A stretch of 33,746 nucleotides of DNA from NCBI GenBank assembly GCA_040182905.1, contig JARQWU010000095.1, positions 1 through 33,746 of the forward strand, written 5' to 3'. This document shows, one piece after another, positions 18,217 to 28,300 of the stretch; the stretch's first letter is position 1; each line of letters starts with the position of its first letter. A program made the translations under genes and the position numbers. The notes below the pieces were generated by a model. It did not search any database. It saw nothing but the letters and a program-made list of their open reading frames with translations, and had not been told where the DNA came from. The DNA comes from Barthelona sp. PAP020. Its lineage: Eukaryota; Metamonada: BaSk clade.

Positions 18217-19230
18217 ATGGTTAAATATCATCCAATTGTTAACAAATGGAGAAAGAAGAATCAAAATCATGAAGCTTTTAAATTGGTACATCAATTGACT
18301 GTTTCAAATGTTTTTGAAGTGACTATTGATTCATCTTACGATGATGAAACAGCTCAAGCTATATTGTATGCAATGGCTGCAAATCCTTCAGTTCAAACTT
18401 TTGCTTTTAATATCAATGAAGAATATGTAAAAATGAATGAAGCTTTGGAAGAAATAATTTCAAAGAAACCTTTGCAAAATTTAATTCTTGGTTACACTAT
18501 GGGTTCTGTTGAGCATGTTGAACATATTGCCAGTTTATTTGAAAATGTATCTGCTCTTCAAATCATGGCAGTTGATAATGATTCGTTGAATTCTTTATTA
18601 CATGGGTTTTTTGATGGAAAAATACACACATTAACTTTAAGTTCTCATGATTTAGAAGCGGAATTTGTAATATCTCCAGGAAATTTATTGAGATTTGCTA
18701 AATTAAAAGTTTTAAATGTTAATCTGAAATTAAATCCTTTGAATATTGAGGAAATTTTTGGTAATGTTAGTGAGACCAATTGTTCATGGCAGGCTTTATC
18801 TTTTGATCATGTTTCAGACGAAATATCTTCGAACAATTTAGCCAAAATTCACAATGTAAAAAGTTTGGTATTTTTACGGATCAATAATTCAAAGATTGAA
18901 GATATGGGACTTTTTATTGAAAGTTTGAAATGTTTACCTGGTTTAGGGAACCTATTTTTAGAAAATTGTGATTTAAATACTGAAGAAATTATTCAATTGC
19001 TTTCTTGTATTAAAGCCATGAAAATCAAAGATCTTGATCTTTCTTTCAACAATGGTGAAGAAGCGGCTTATGATGTTCTTACTGAAATCTTAGCTGATGA
19101 GAACAATTTTGTTGGTTGCCAGTTTTTATATTTTAAACAAAACAACCAAAAGGATATTTCTATTCAATGTGTTCAAAGATTGAAAGATGTTTTGAGTTTA
19201 AGAGGAATTGAATCAAATTTGGGACGATAA
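18217..19230 (+). CDS. Leucine-rich repeat protein (RNase-inhibitor type)
   Basis: 337 residues with degenerate leucine-rich repeats from about residue 85 on (KPLQNLILGYT, KIHTLTLSS, KLKVLNVNLKLN, SLVFLRINNSKIED, GLGNLFLENCDLNTEE, KIKDLDLSFNNGEE). The 25-30 residue spacing and helical second halves suggest the ribonuclease-inhibitor/RanGAP-like class. There is no signal peptide or membrane segment, so it is probably intracellular and a protein-binding scaffold. No catalytic residue set of RanGAP is evident. It is divergent from the kinase gene, with 201 bp between starts. TTCATTGAA immediately precedes the ATG, as in the coiled-coil gene. The stop is TAA. Confidence 0.85.
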   Translation: MVKYHPIVNKWRKKNQNHEAFKLVHQLTVSNVFEVTIDSSYDDETAQAILYAMAANPSVQTFAFNINEEYVKMNEALEEIISKKPLQNLILGYTMGSVEHVEHIASLFENVSALQIMAVDNDSLNSLLHGFFDGKIHTLTLSSHDLEAEFVISPGNLLRFAKLKVLNVNLKLNPLNIEEIFGNVSETNCSWQALSFDHVSDEISSNNLAKIHNVKSLVFLRINNSKIEDMGLFIESLKCLPGLGNLFLENCDLNTEEIIQLLSCIKAMKIKDLDLSFNNGEEAAYDVLTEILADENNFVGCQFLYFKQNNQKDISIQCVQRLKDVLSLRGIESNLGR

Positions 19231-19605
19231 ATGGGTGTTTTATTATTATTATTTTACGTTTCTAATTTGAAGTGTTTTGGCTATTTTTGAGTTTTCACCC
19301 GTTCTGATTGATCAGTTCACCATCAATTTTTAGCAAACACAAAGGATCAATGTTGGAGTAATCTTCTCAGTTCATAAATCTATCAAATGTCAACTTTCGT
19401 ATATTTATATTGGTGTTTGAGGATTAAATTCAAGAAATCATCATCATAGCAATAACTTGAAACTTGGAAAGAAAAACAATAATTTAAACATTTGTTTAAA
19501 GACCAATGAAAGCAAGACTGAATAAAAAAGGGTAAATACAAAGAAATTGTTGCAAAAAAAAAATAAGATACAACTGTTCTTTTTAGTGTATTTACTCCTG
19601 AAAAG
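19231..19605. other. Intergenic region before the WD40 gene
   Basis: 375 bp containing the LRR gene 3' flank and the WD40 gene promoter. No reading frame of interest, RNA gene or repeat was recognised. Confidence 0.7.
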
Positions 19606-20583
19606 ATGAAAGCAGAAGAAGAAACAACAAATCAAATCAAAGTACCAACCAAAATAATGAAACCTTTGGCTAATTGTGTGGAAAAGTTTGAAAAGAATCC
19701 GATATTTGAAGATTTATTTCCCGATAATTATGTGTATGGATTGGATTATAGTTCTGATGGACGATTTTTTGCAGTTATAGGATGGCAGTATGGATTGCTT
19801 AGAGTCTATAATGTTGAAACACTTGAAATAATTCATGAAAAAGTATACATTAGAGGTGTTGGAGTGAATTTCAGTCCAGATTCTAAACTTTTGGCTATTG
19901 GAGGTTATGGTCCGGCAATTCATATTATTGAGGTTGATACTTGGAGCACAGTTAGAGTGATTAGAGGCATGGCCAAAGATGTGAAACATCTGTGGTTTTC
20001 ACCAGATAGCAAGCTGCTTTCTTTTGGTATGGATGATGGTTACATTGCCATATACACGGTCGAAGGACAGAAGTTGTTTGAAACTCGAGCACATGATGGT
20101 TATGTTTCATCTGTACATATCAGTTCCGATATGAAGTACTTTGTATCTGTTAGCAGAGACAGATGTTCAAAGTTGTTTTCACTGGATACCTTTGAAAGTC
20201 TCCATACATGGGAACATGATAAACAAGTTGAATCTGGTAATTTTTCGTTTGATGGTGTGTTTTGGGCAACTGGTACCAGTGATGGAGTAGTCAGAATATT
20301 TGATGTTGAATCTAGAGAGTTGGTGGGTAAATACAAGGTACATGACGGATATATTCAATCTACATTCTTTTCGTACGATTGTTCTTTGATTTACACTTGT
20401 TCAAAAGATCAGTCTTTTGCTGTAATCAGAAGGGAAACCGGTGAAGTGCTTCAAAAAGTAAAGGTGCCTTTTGAAATTTGTTGTATGGCACTCAATCATG
20501 ATGGAACTCGCTTGTTAAGTGGTAACTATACTAGTTGGGATGATTCTGCACCTCTTCAAGAATTCATTTCCACCACTGTTTAG
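19606..20583 (+). CDS. WD40-repeat protein
   Basis: 325 residues, enough for one seven-bladed beta-propeller. Repeated units end in the WD40-like pattern hydrophobic-x-hydrophobic-(W/Y/F)(D/N): YGLLRVYNVETLE, AIHIIEVDTW, YIAIYTVEGQ, CSKLFSLDTFE, VVRIFDVESRE. Each is preceded by a strand such as VNFSPDSKLLAIGG or LWFSPDSKLLSFGMDDG. There is no other domain, so partner and pathway cannot be inferred. The start is the first ATG of MKAEEETT. The 19-base T run at 20664-20682 lies in its 3' flank. The stop is TAG. Confidence 0.88.
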   Translation: MKAEEETTNQIKVPTKIMKPLANCVEKFEKNPIFEDLFPDNYVYGLDYSSDGRFFAVIGWQYGLLRVYNVETLEIIHEKVYIRGVGVNFSPDSKLLAIGGYGPAIHIIEVDTWSTVRVIRGMAKDVKHLWFSPDSKLLSFGMDDGYIAIYTVEGQKLFETRAHDGYVSSVHISSDMKYFVSVSRDRCSKLFSLDTFESLHTWEHDKQVESGNFSFDGVFWATGTSDGVVRIFDVESRELVGKYKVHDGYIQSTFFSYDCSLIYTCSKDQSFAVIRRETGEVLQKVKVPFEICCMALNHDGTRLLSGNYTSWDDSAPLQEFISTTV

Positions 20584-20663
20584 TTTTCATTTGATCGCAT
20601 TGTGTTTGTCTTCAAAACTTATAATTGACTGTCCATGTATATTTGTAAATGAATTTTTATTAA

Positions 20664-20682
20664 TTTTTTTTTTTTTTTTTTT
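20664..20682 (+). repeat. 19-base poly(T) tract
   Basis: Uninterrupted T run in the intergenic region between the convergent WD40 and Rictor genes, the longest homopolymer noted in this part of the window. Confidence 0.9.
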
Positions 20683-20827
20683 CTCTTTTCAGAAGAAAAG
20701 CTTGGTTTCTTGGTTCCTTTTCAATGTGGGAAGAAAGGTATAATACAACCAAAAAATATATGGAAATTTATGGACTACTTGAACAGGAAACTTGAATAAC
20801 CGACTAAAAATAACAGAGAATATCAAA

Positions 20828-23800
20828 TCAAAAATCACTTTGTATGACTGACCCCAACAAAGATTCAGATTCAAGGGTTGTTGTGGCCATATATTTGTCT
20901 ATCGAAATTAAGAAATTTTGATAGACACTTGGTAGATTTGTTGAATCATTTGGAGGTAAAGGCAGACAAGAAGATGAAGATGAAGATAAAGACGATGATG
21001 ATGATGAAGAATTCTTCCAGGAAATGATTGTGAAATTAATTTGTTCAACCAAATATCTTCTCAAAGTGGGAGAACAATGAATACTTGAAAGAAAATAAAA
21101 AATTCCAATCACATCAGTAAAGGAAAGCAAAGTTGTTTTAAAATGGATTCGTATATATTTCATTGAAGCAACATATGTTAACTTTGAAGATAGGTTCATC
21201 AAATGCTCAAACAACTCATTATTAAATCCTTCATCATATAATGGCTTTTTAAAAGCTCTTAAAGGTTTTTGAACAAAAATTTGATCTCTAAATACTGAAT
21301 TAAAGTTTAGACTTTTCATTTTGATGTCAAAAAAATCAAAAAAATCAAAAAAATGTGGAGAATTAAGCTTTCTTTTCAAATAATACAAAACAACAGGTAC
21401 CATTGCTTGGATACTAAGATGTTTTGAACTATTCAATGCAAAATCCAACGATTTTTTAATTGTTTCTTTAAATTTAAAAATAATGCTGATATTGCCCATT
21501 TGTATGATGGTAATGAACATACCAATCACAAACCAAAACTCTGAATCAGTAAAAACATCCAATTCCAACAATTTTTCTAATTTCATTAAACTACGGGTTA
21601 AATGAATGTTGTGCATAAGGAAAACAATTCCTTTTTCTGTTTTAATTATCTCTGAAATGATTGAACATGGAAAATCATATGTATCGATACCTTTTATCAC
21701 AGAAGCAGAAGATAAACTCAATTTCAGTTTGTCTTCCTCGATGTTATTACTGTTTCCATTATCCATAGTTGTTGTTGATTGTGTGGTTGATTGTGTGGTT
21801 GAATTAGAAGTGCCTAAGAAATCAACATTTATTGAATGAAAACATTGTTTAGCACTGTTAACACAATTACTGTCAAACCAAGATTGCAATTCTAACATTA
21901 TCCATTTTTCACCAAATCGATCAAAACCTTCAGGAATGGCGAGAAAATGAAATAATAGCGTAGAGTCAAGATCAAGGTTACTTGAGAATAAATATTGTAA
22001 AAGGAAAGAAGATTTCAATGCAGATGACAACACTATACCAGCAACTTGCTTTATCTTGCTGGAACCAGAGTTCATAGCAACGATCAACAATTCAACGGTC
22101 CATTTATAAACCATAACATTTAAATGTAACATTCTATCAATTAAATTAATACAAAAAACCTTAAGAGAGATATTTTGATGTACTTTAGCAAAAAAAATGG
22201 TTTTTAATAAATTTTGACTTCGTAAAGAATGTTCAAAATTTAAATGGGGTAAAAACAATATCAAGAGATCTATTCGAATATTTTCCATGAATATATCTTC
22301 AAAAAATTGAAAGAGTTTACAATCATTCAATAAATCTTCTCCTTTTTTACTTTCTGTGAAAACACTAATAATATCAAAATAATATTTTGCCATGTGTACA
22401 TCCAAACTCTCTTCAGTAAAAATTCTATTTGTATTCTGTAAACGCCCAAAACACTGTAAAAATAAAGTTGGAAATTTGCTAGAAATTTGCCTGCTTCTTT
22501 GAAAATCAATGATTTCACAAAGATTCATGAAAATATCCATTCCCTCATTGATCTTATAACTTATAGATACTTTTTCATTTGTTACCAAATTGTGTAAATA
22601 GATTAAATCTGTTTTATCATCTATTAGTCTTTTCAACATTGTTAGATTATACTCTACATACAAACATTCAGCTATCCAAGATAAAAACGATTCTAAGATT
22701 GCAAATCCTTGTTGACTGTTTAATAAAAATGGCATGAATATTTGGCAAAAATCAATCAGAAACATAAAGTCTGGATTTTGTGATAACGTAGCAAATCCAT
22801 CAGAGATTTGAGGAGATAAAAACCTGAGAACCTTTTGAAAAAAAGTAGTCCTCAACAACAAAGTAGAAAAAAAATTTTCCATTTGAGATATGTCCGTCTT
22901 TTTGAGGGTGTCAATCAACAGCTTCAACTGCCTCCAGTTCCATGTTTGATAATTTTCAGCAGTGAGAATCTTACATTCAGTTACAATCGTCTGTAGAATA
23001 ATCTCCATGCTGATTTGAAAGTTCCCTACCCCACCAACTAGATTAACATCATAACTGGATGTGGCCGTAGTTATCCAATGATCTAAATCATGCAAAAGCA
23101 GAATAGAATTCATATTGGAGAGATTAACAGCGTCATAGGTTAAATCAGGGAAGGAAAACATTTGCAAATATTCTGAAGATTCATAATGCGTTTGAATTAG
23201 TTTAATAATGAGAGTCAAACTTTTTCCAGATTGGACCTCCAGGTCTTTTTTTGAATTTGAAAATGTTTGAAGACAGCTATTTCGTAGGTCGATCAATATT
23301 TCAAAATAACCCTTCTTGAACAAGTTTTCCAATACATAACAATGAAAACAATCGAAGAAGTTTGATTGTTCCTTTTCATAATCCAATCTATTAACAAAAA
23401 CCAAATTAGTACCGAATATGTTAGAAATGATGTTCAAAATAATGATCTGTTTTTTGCTAGAAGTCGTTTCTAACTTCAACAATGTTAGCAAATTGTCAAT
23501 TACTTTCAAAGAATCAAAAAAGACAAATCCCACCCAAGACTTGAGAAATATTTGGAATATTTGATAAATGGTTGAAACCTTTTCATTCGCAATTTCTTCT
23601 TCTTCAAATATGTCCAGGATCACAAGTAAATTTTCCCACCGAAACTCATGTCGTTTCTTTGGATGATCTAAAACCATCAGAAATGAATAAGCAACTGACT
23701 TGGCCAAAGAAACATCCTCACACAGTAAAGCATCAACCAAAGGTAAAACACCATCACAATATGCAACAATCAATGGGTTCAAAATAAAAAGATCTCGCAA

Positions 23801-24286
23801 AATTTCAAGACTTGCTTCTCTAATGCTCCCATTTCCCTCAATCAAAGATATCAAGCATCTTATCGCAAAAATTGGAACGCTTATGAAATCAATTTCAAGA
23901 ATATGTCTAAATACTCTTAAAGCCTCAAATTTTTGTTGTAAAGATCTTTCATCAAGCTCAAAACATTTAAAAATTAACCAATCATATCTCAATTGCCAAA
24001 AATATTGTAAAATACGGCTATTTATCATTAAATGACGACATAACCTTGTTAAGATTGTTTTTAATGTTTTGGAATTAGATAGAAAATAAGGTCTTAAATA
24101 TCTGATCAAGGAGAAAATCTTTTCACAATTCGATTCAACCACATCAACAATTTCTTTATGTAAATTCGTTGATGTTATTGCAAACAATTTTTGACAACAT
24201 AATAATAAATCACGTTGTGATAATTTTTGTGAATTACTTTCATTACAAAATAATAGAAAGGTTTCAAATGTAATATTGTTATCCAT
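20828..24286 (-). CDS. Rictor / Pianissimo, TORC2 subunit
   Basis: 1152 residues, close to Dictyostelium Pianissimo and shorter than human RICTOR. The N-terminal armadillo-like conserved region (about 110-250) has the Rictor signature: QKFEALRVFRHILEID, then GNGSIREASLEILRDLFILNP and YCDGVLPLVDALL. The C-terminal conserved block around FPCSIISEIIKTEKGIVFLMHN corresponds to the Rictor region after the HEAT repeats. Rictor is an essential scaffold of TOR complex 2, controlling AGC kinases, actin and polarity. Low-complexity inserts occur: a TQSTTQST duplication, an FFDFFDFFD repeat, and a poly-serine stretch near the C-terminus. Stop TGA, which shows UGA also terminates in this genome. An upstream ATG overlaps the start in another frame. 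Confidence 0.88.
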   Translation of the reverse strand: MDNNITFETFLLFCNESNSQKLSQRDLLLCCQKLFAITSTNLHKEIVDVVESNCEKIFSLIRYLRPYFLSNSKTLKTILTRLCRHLMINSRILQYFWQLRYDWLIFKCFELDERSLQQKFEALRVFRHILEIDFISVPIFAIRCLISLIEGNGSIREASLEILRDLFILNPLIVAYCDGVLPLVDALLCEDVSLAKSVAYSFLMVLDHPKKRHEFRWENLLVILDIFEEEEIANEKVSTIYQIFQIFLKSWVGFVFFDSLKVIDNLLTLLKLETTSSKKQIIILNIISNIFGTNLVFVNRLDYEKEQSNFFDCFHCYVLENLFKKGYFEILIDLRNSCLQTFSNSKKDLEVQSGKSLTLIIKLIQTHYESSEYLQMFSFPDLTYDAVNLSNMNSILLLHDLDHWITTATSSYDVNLVGGVGNFQISMEIILQTIVTECKILTAENYQTWNWRQLKLLIDTLKKTDISQMENFFSTLLLRTTFFQKVLRFLSPQISDGFATLSQNPDFMFLIDFCQIFMPFLLNSQQGFAILESFLSWIAECLYVEYNLTMLKRLIDDKTDLIYLHNLVTNEKVSISYKINEGMDIFMNLCEIIDFQRSRQISSKFPTLFLQCFGRLQNTNRIFTEESLDVHMAKYYFDIISVFTESKKGEDLLNDCKLFQFFEDIFMENIRIDLLILFLPHLNFEHSLRSQNLLKTIFFAKVHQNISLKVFCINLIDRMLHLNVMVYKWTVELLIVAMNSGSSKIKQVAGIVLSSALKSSFLLQYLFSSNLDLDSTLLFHFLAIPEGFDRFGEKWIMLELQSWFDSNCVNSAKQCFHSINVDFLGTSNSTTQSTTQSTTTMDNGNSNNIEEDKLKLSLSSASVIKGIDTYDFPCSIISEIIKTEKGIVFLMHNIHLTRSLMKLEKLLELDVFTDSEFWFVIGMFITIIQMGNISIIFKFKETIKKSLDFALNSSKHLSIQAMVPVVLYYLKRKLNSPHFFDFFDFFDIKMKSLNFNSVFRDQIFVQKPLRAFKKPLYDEGFNNELFEHLMNLSSKLTYVASMKYIRIHFKTTLLSFTDVIGIFYFLSSIHCSPTLRRYLVEQINFTIISWKNSSSSSSSLSSSSSSCLPLPPNDSTNLPSVYQNFLISIDKYMATTTLESESLLGSVIQSDF
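20969..21013 (-). repeat. Trinucleotide-rich tract coding poly-serine in Rictor
   Basis: Imperfect GAT/GAA/GAC triplet tract on the plus strand, read as serine codons on the coding strand (SSSSSSSLSSSSSSC). It is a likely slippage-prone, disordered linker. Confidence 0.75.
21773..21805 (-). repeat. Direct 12-bp duplication in Rictor CDS
   Basis: The unit GATTGTGTGGTT occurs twice in tandem on the plus strand, giving TQSTTQSTT in the protein. It is in frame. Confidence 0.8.
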
Positions 24287-24380
24287 TGCTCATAATAATA
24301 TGTTTAAACAAAAATTGTCATGGTGGTTATTCAGAAAATTTGTATATTAAAAAAAATTTTAATGTCATTTCACTAATATA

Positions 24381-25013
24381 ATGGCATCTTTTACAATGGA
24401 AAGTCTAATTGATGGGTTTAATCCCATTTCAAATGAACAATTGGCTAAAATTCAAGATGATTTAAAATATTCTTTTAAAACTGTCGATCTATCCAAATTA
24501 TGTACAACTTTACAAAGTCCTTATACTTGGAAGGCTCAAAATCCTGCTTTAATTGATAAATTAGAAAAACAATTCATAAATGATGAAGAAGCAGTAATCA
24601 AGAGTTGGTTTGTCAAAAGTATTAATCAATGGAACTCATCTCAAGATAGACTTATAACTTTGACGACTCAAAACTGTTATCGAGTAAAATATGAAGGTGA
24701 TGTTGTGATCGAAAGCAACCGATCTGATTTAAATTCATTTGTTCGAATTTTTTATGGAGAATATTTGCCTGCATACCATGAAAAACAACCTTCAATGTTT
24801 CCTTCTGCAATACGCTTATTCAGGGTAAATCCAGATGATACCTCCTTTTTTTCAAAGCTTTCGCCCAAATTTGAGAATTTTAGAACATATAGACCTATTT
24901 CTACAAAATTCTTAACCGAGAGAGATATTCTTATTGAAATGTATTGTTCTTTTGGGACTATTTTACGTCGTATTGGATCTAATTGTGTTATTTTGCAACA
25001 CAATATTGAATAA
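24381..25013 (+). CDS. HSac2 / TPRG1-like domain protein
   Basis: 210 residues. The core about 65-165 resembles the HSac2 domain of tumour protein p63-regulated 1 (TPRG1/TPRGL). VIKSWFVKSINQWNSSQDRL matches the family motif of an acidic start, WFL, DHWN(N)E and RL. It is followed by strands (ITLTTQNCYRVKYEGD), RIFYGEY, SAIRLFRV and a FRTYRPIS segment. In animals the domain is a PH-like fold found in TPRG1 proteins and in the Sac2/INPP5F phosphatase as a dimerisation module; no Sac catalytic CX5R motif is present here. Function is therefore unknown, possibly membrane or vesicle associated. It is divergent from Rictor (94 bp between starts). TCATTTCAC lies 17 bp before the ATG. The stop is TAA. 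Confidence 0.72.
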   Translation: MASFTMESLIDGFNPISNEQLAKIQDDLKYSFKTVDLSKLCTTLQSPYTWKAQNPALIDKLEKQFINDEEAVIKSWFVKSINQWNSSQDRLITLTTQNCYRVKYEGDVVIESNRSDLNSFVRIFYGEYLPAYHEKQPSMFPSAIRLFRVNPDDTSFFSKLSPKFENFRTYRPISTKFLTERDILIEMYCSFGTILRRIGSNCVILQHNIE

Positions 25014-25316
25014 TTGTTAATAAAGTACAAATTTAGTGAAAATTTTTTTCTTTTTTTTAAATATTTTTGGTTATTTAATCTATTCTTATCGAATAATTTA
25101 ATTTGGTCAATAAAATAATTTATTAAAAACATCTTTTTGGGTGGATTCAGATTATTTTCACTTTCTTTTTGATTAGAAGTATGATTATCAGGTAAATCAT
25201 TTATAAACTTTCAAAAAATGTATTTTTTAAAAAAATAACTGTAAATTGATTTGTTGAACGGCTAGAAAAAAAGTCCTTTTTTGTTTTTTCAAATTGTTTC
25301 ATTTTTATTTTTTGTT

Positions 25317-28300
25317 ATGCGATTACAGAATTTCCTTACACTTTTATTATTACTATTTTCGATTTTATTAATAATATGTAAGGGAGAATACTTTACTCTT
25401 GATGAGTTTTCAAGAAATTTTTATGTGGGTTCCAATACATATTCTACTTTACATCCAAAAAGAGATTATTATGCACATTTAGAGGATAAAAGCAAATCGA
25501 TACGGTTTGATTTAACCTCTATTAATTCCATTGTTGATGAATATGTAATTGTTGAACCTTCATCGGAAGAATTTTTTCATTGGGGGTATTATTTATCCTC
25601 AAATAGTGAATATTGTGATATAAAGAAAATTGAACCTGTGTATAAAGAAACTATCACTATAAAAATTGAAAATGAAAATAATTATTTATGTTTATTTTTA
25701 AATGAAGAAGATGATCAAGAAGATAAGGATTATGTATTACACATTTTCAATGGAAAATATATTGGAGAAAAAGAAGAAAAAAATTTGGAGAAATTTGCTT
25801 CTTTATCAAAAGGAGATCATTATTCTGCAATGTTTTTTTCTAATACCAGTTTAGTTGTGAGTATTAGTGGTTTACCAATACTAAAATCATTTATTATTCA
25901 ATCAAAGGATAATTGTTTGATTTTACAAACTGAAGGTTTACCTGCAGCTATAAGTACCTTTTTGTCTCAAACAAATAGATTATTATATGATCCAAGTGTA
26001 AATTTGGAGTATAAATTTGATGTAAAAATTTCAAACAATAAAGATATTTGTTGGTTTAGGATGATAGTGGCTGATTTAATTGAGAAAGAGATTTTTATCA
26101 ATATGATGGAGGATAGCATTGTGCAAGAAGAGCATTATGACACATTGTTGAGCAACTATATTCGAATGAACTCGTCTTCTACCGCAAAAAATATTCCTGC
26201 TGCTATAGTAACTAAAACTCCTGATCACATTTTGGTTTTGAGATATTATTTTATTGTAAGCGCAAATCAATATTTCACAAAGAATAATCTCAATGGTGAA
26301 GCAGATGGATTCTTTCGTGAAGAACCTTTAGTGAACCCTATTTTCTTCTTTAATGATTCTTTATGGATAGAAAGCTCCAACAAAACTTGGTATGCTGATG
26401 AAACAGAATTACCTCTTGTTTTAACTTCAAATAATCAGATTTTGACCCAGATTCCCTTGTGTCAAGCATCTTATGATACCATCAATGAAAAGGCTATTAG
26501 ATTAGTTTTATTCGATGAAAACAATGATTTGTCTGAATTCGAATTTTTCGTCAACCTCACCTTAGAACTTCCTAAATATGGTGATTTTACAATTATTTTG
26601 TATGAAATTGAACCGATTTTACCAATTTTAGGAATGCCTTGTAGCACACAGAATGATGAGACTCAACCAACGTTGAAATATCTTAACATCAGTACTCCAA
26701 ACTCTGAATCAACCAAAACAACAGTCAAACAGAGAGGATGGTTATATGAAGGAAAGAATGAATTTCTTATGGAGTCTTTTGAAAAAACTGACCGAAAAAT
26801 GAGCGAAAATACCCCATTCATGTATTTCAACTGTACAGAATCTGTGGATAATAAATGGAACATAATTGGGGGGTATGATTACAAGGTGCATTCAAACTTT
26901 TCGCATTTTACGGAAATTTTCTTTAATTTTACCATAAATGAAGCCATTGAAACACCTACAAGTGATCGTAATCAATCATTTATTGTACAACTTTTACCAA
27001 GCGTCCTTGATAAGGATACTATTGAATCAAGTGGCTGTTTGATCGCTTATAATGATAAAAATGCAGTTGTAATGATTAGATGTCATACTTTTATGGTGCA
27101 AGAACAGTTAAAGAGCAATGAATTTATCATTAGACATGATGAGATTGACCTGTTGCGGATTGATCGCTTTGAATTCTTTGGATCTATGACATTAGTTATA
27201 CAGAGTATTCCTTATGTGAATATTGATCATTTTCAAGCAATTTCCAATTATTCTACTTATGATTCTATTCTTGAATTTAATCCTGAGATTTGGTTTGAAG
27301 AAAAGTATTCCACCAAAGACAATTTTAATAGCTTAGGTGACCATGTGTGGAACATCATTCTCTTTCAGTCCAGAAAGCTTGAATTTAACATGAAAGAGTA
27401 CAACACATTTAAAATTTGGATACCTAATTTCTCAAGTGTTCATTTGGATTTTGAACCCTTGTTGATCTTTGTGAACGATGATGATAATTTTCCAACACAT
27501 ATTTACAGATACAATAGCAGTGGGAAATTTGAAGTGTATTTTAAGCCATATGAACATGATCAAGGCTTTAAAAACCGCTGGCAATTGCATGAATTGAATG
27601 AAAACAATGTGATTGAGATTGAATTTGATTTTTCTGATGTTACAGAGTTAAAGACAAAACAAGTTCATTTTTATTTGACTGCTATTGTGCCTGTTGATGA
27701 ACATAATGTTGATATCAGTCCATATCACATATATGAACCGATTTCAAGACACAATTCCACATACTATGGTTTGAATTACGCTCAAAAATTATACATTCGT
27801 GATATTGAAGGTGGTGCATGCGTTGATTTTGAAACATATCGTAATTCTTTGTTTAATGTGGGTTCCAATGATACTGAGGTGTTTTTAAGTGTTAACATCA
27901 ACGAAGATCAAAAAGAGAAGCCTTACTTTTTGTTGTTGCCAGGATGCTCTTATACTTTGTTCACGGATCAAAATTTTCAAAACGAGTGGTATTACTATTA
28001 CAGCAGAGTTGAGCTAAGTAATCAGTATGATGATGAGGATCTTACCATCAGTAGTTGGCTATCTGTGTGTACGAGTAGTCTATCACCATGTTCTTCTAAA
28101 TATTTTAATGAAAGAAAGATTGATGAAAAAGTCTATTTTTTTGATAAACAAGTGAAAGAACGACCTTTAGGGCTCATCAATATTACTAAAGGAGATTTAG
28201 TCGTTGATTATGTTGTATTGTTCATGTTTGAAGAAGATATACCCTTGCAATCGTTTCCCTTCGGAATCAAATTGAGTAGAACCACAATCATGTTTGATCC

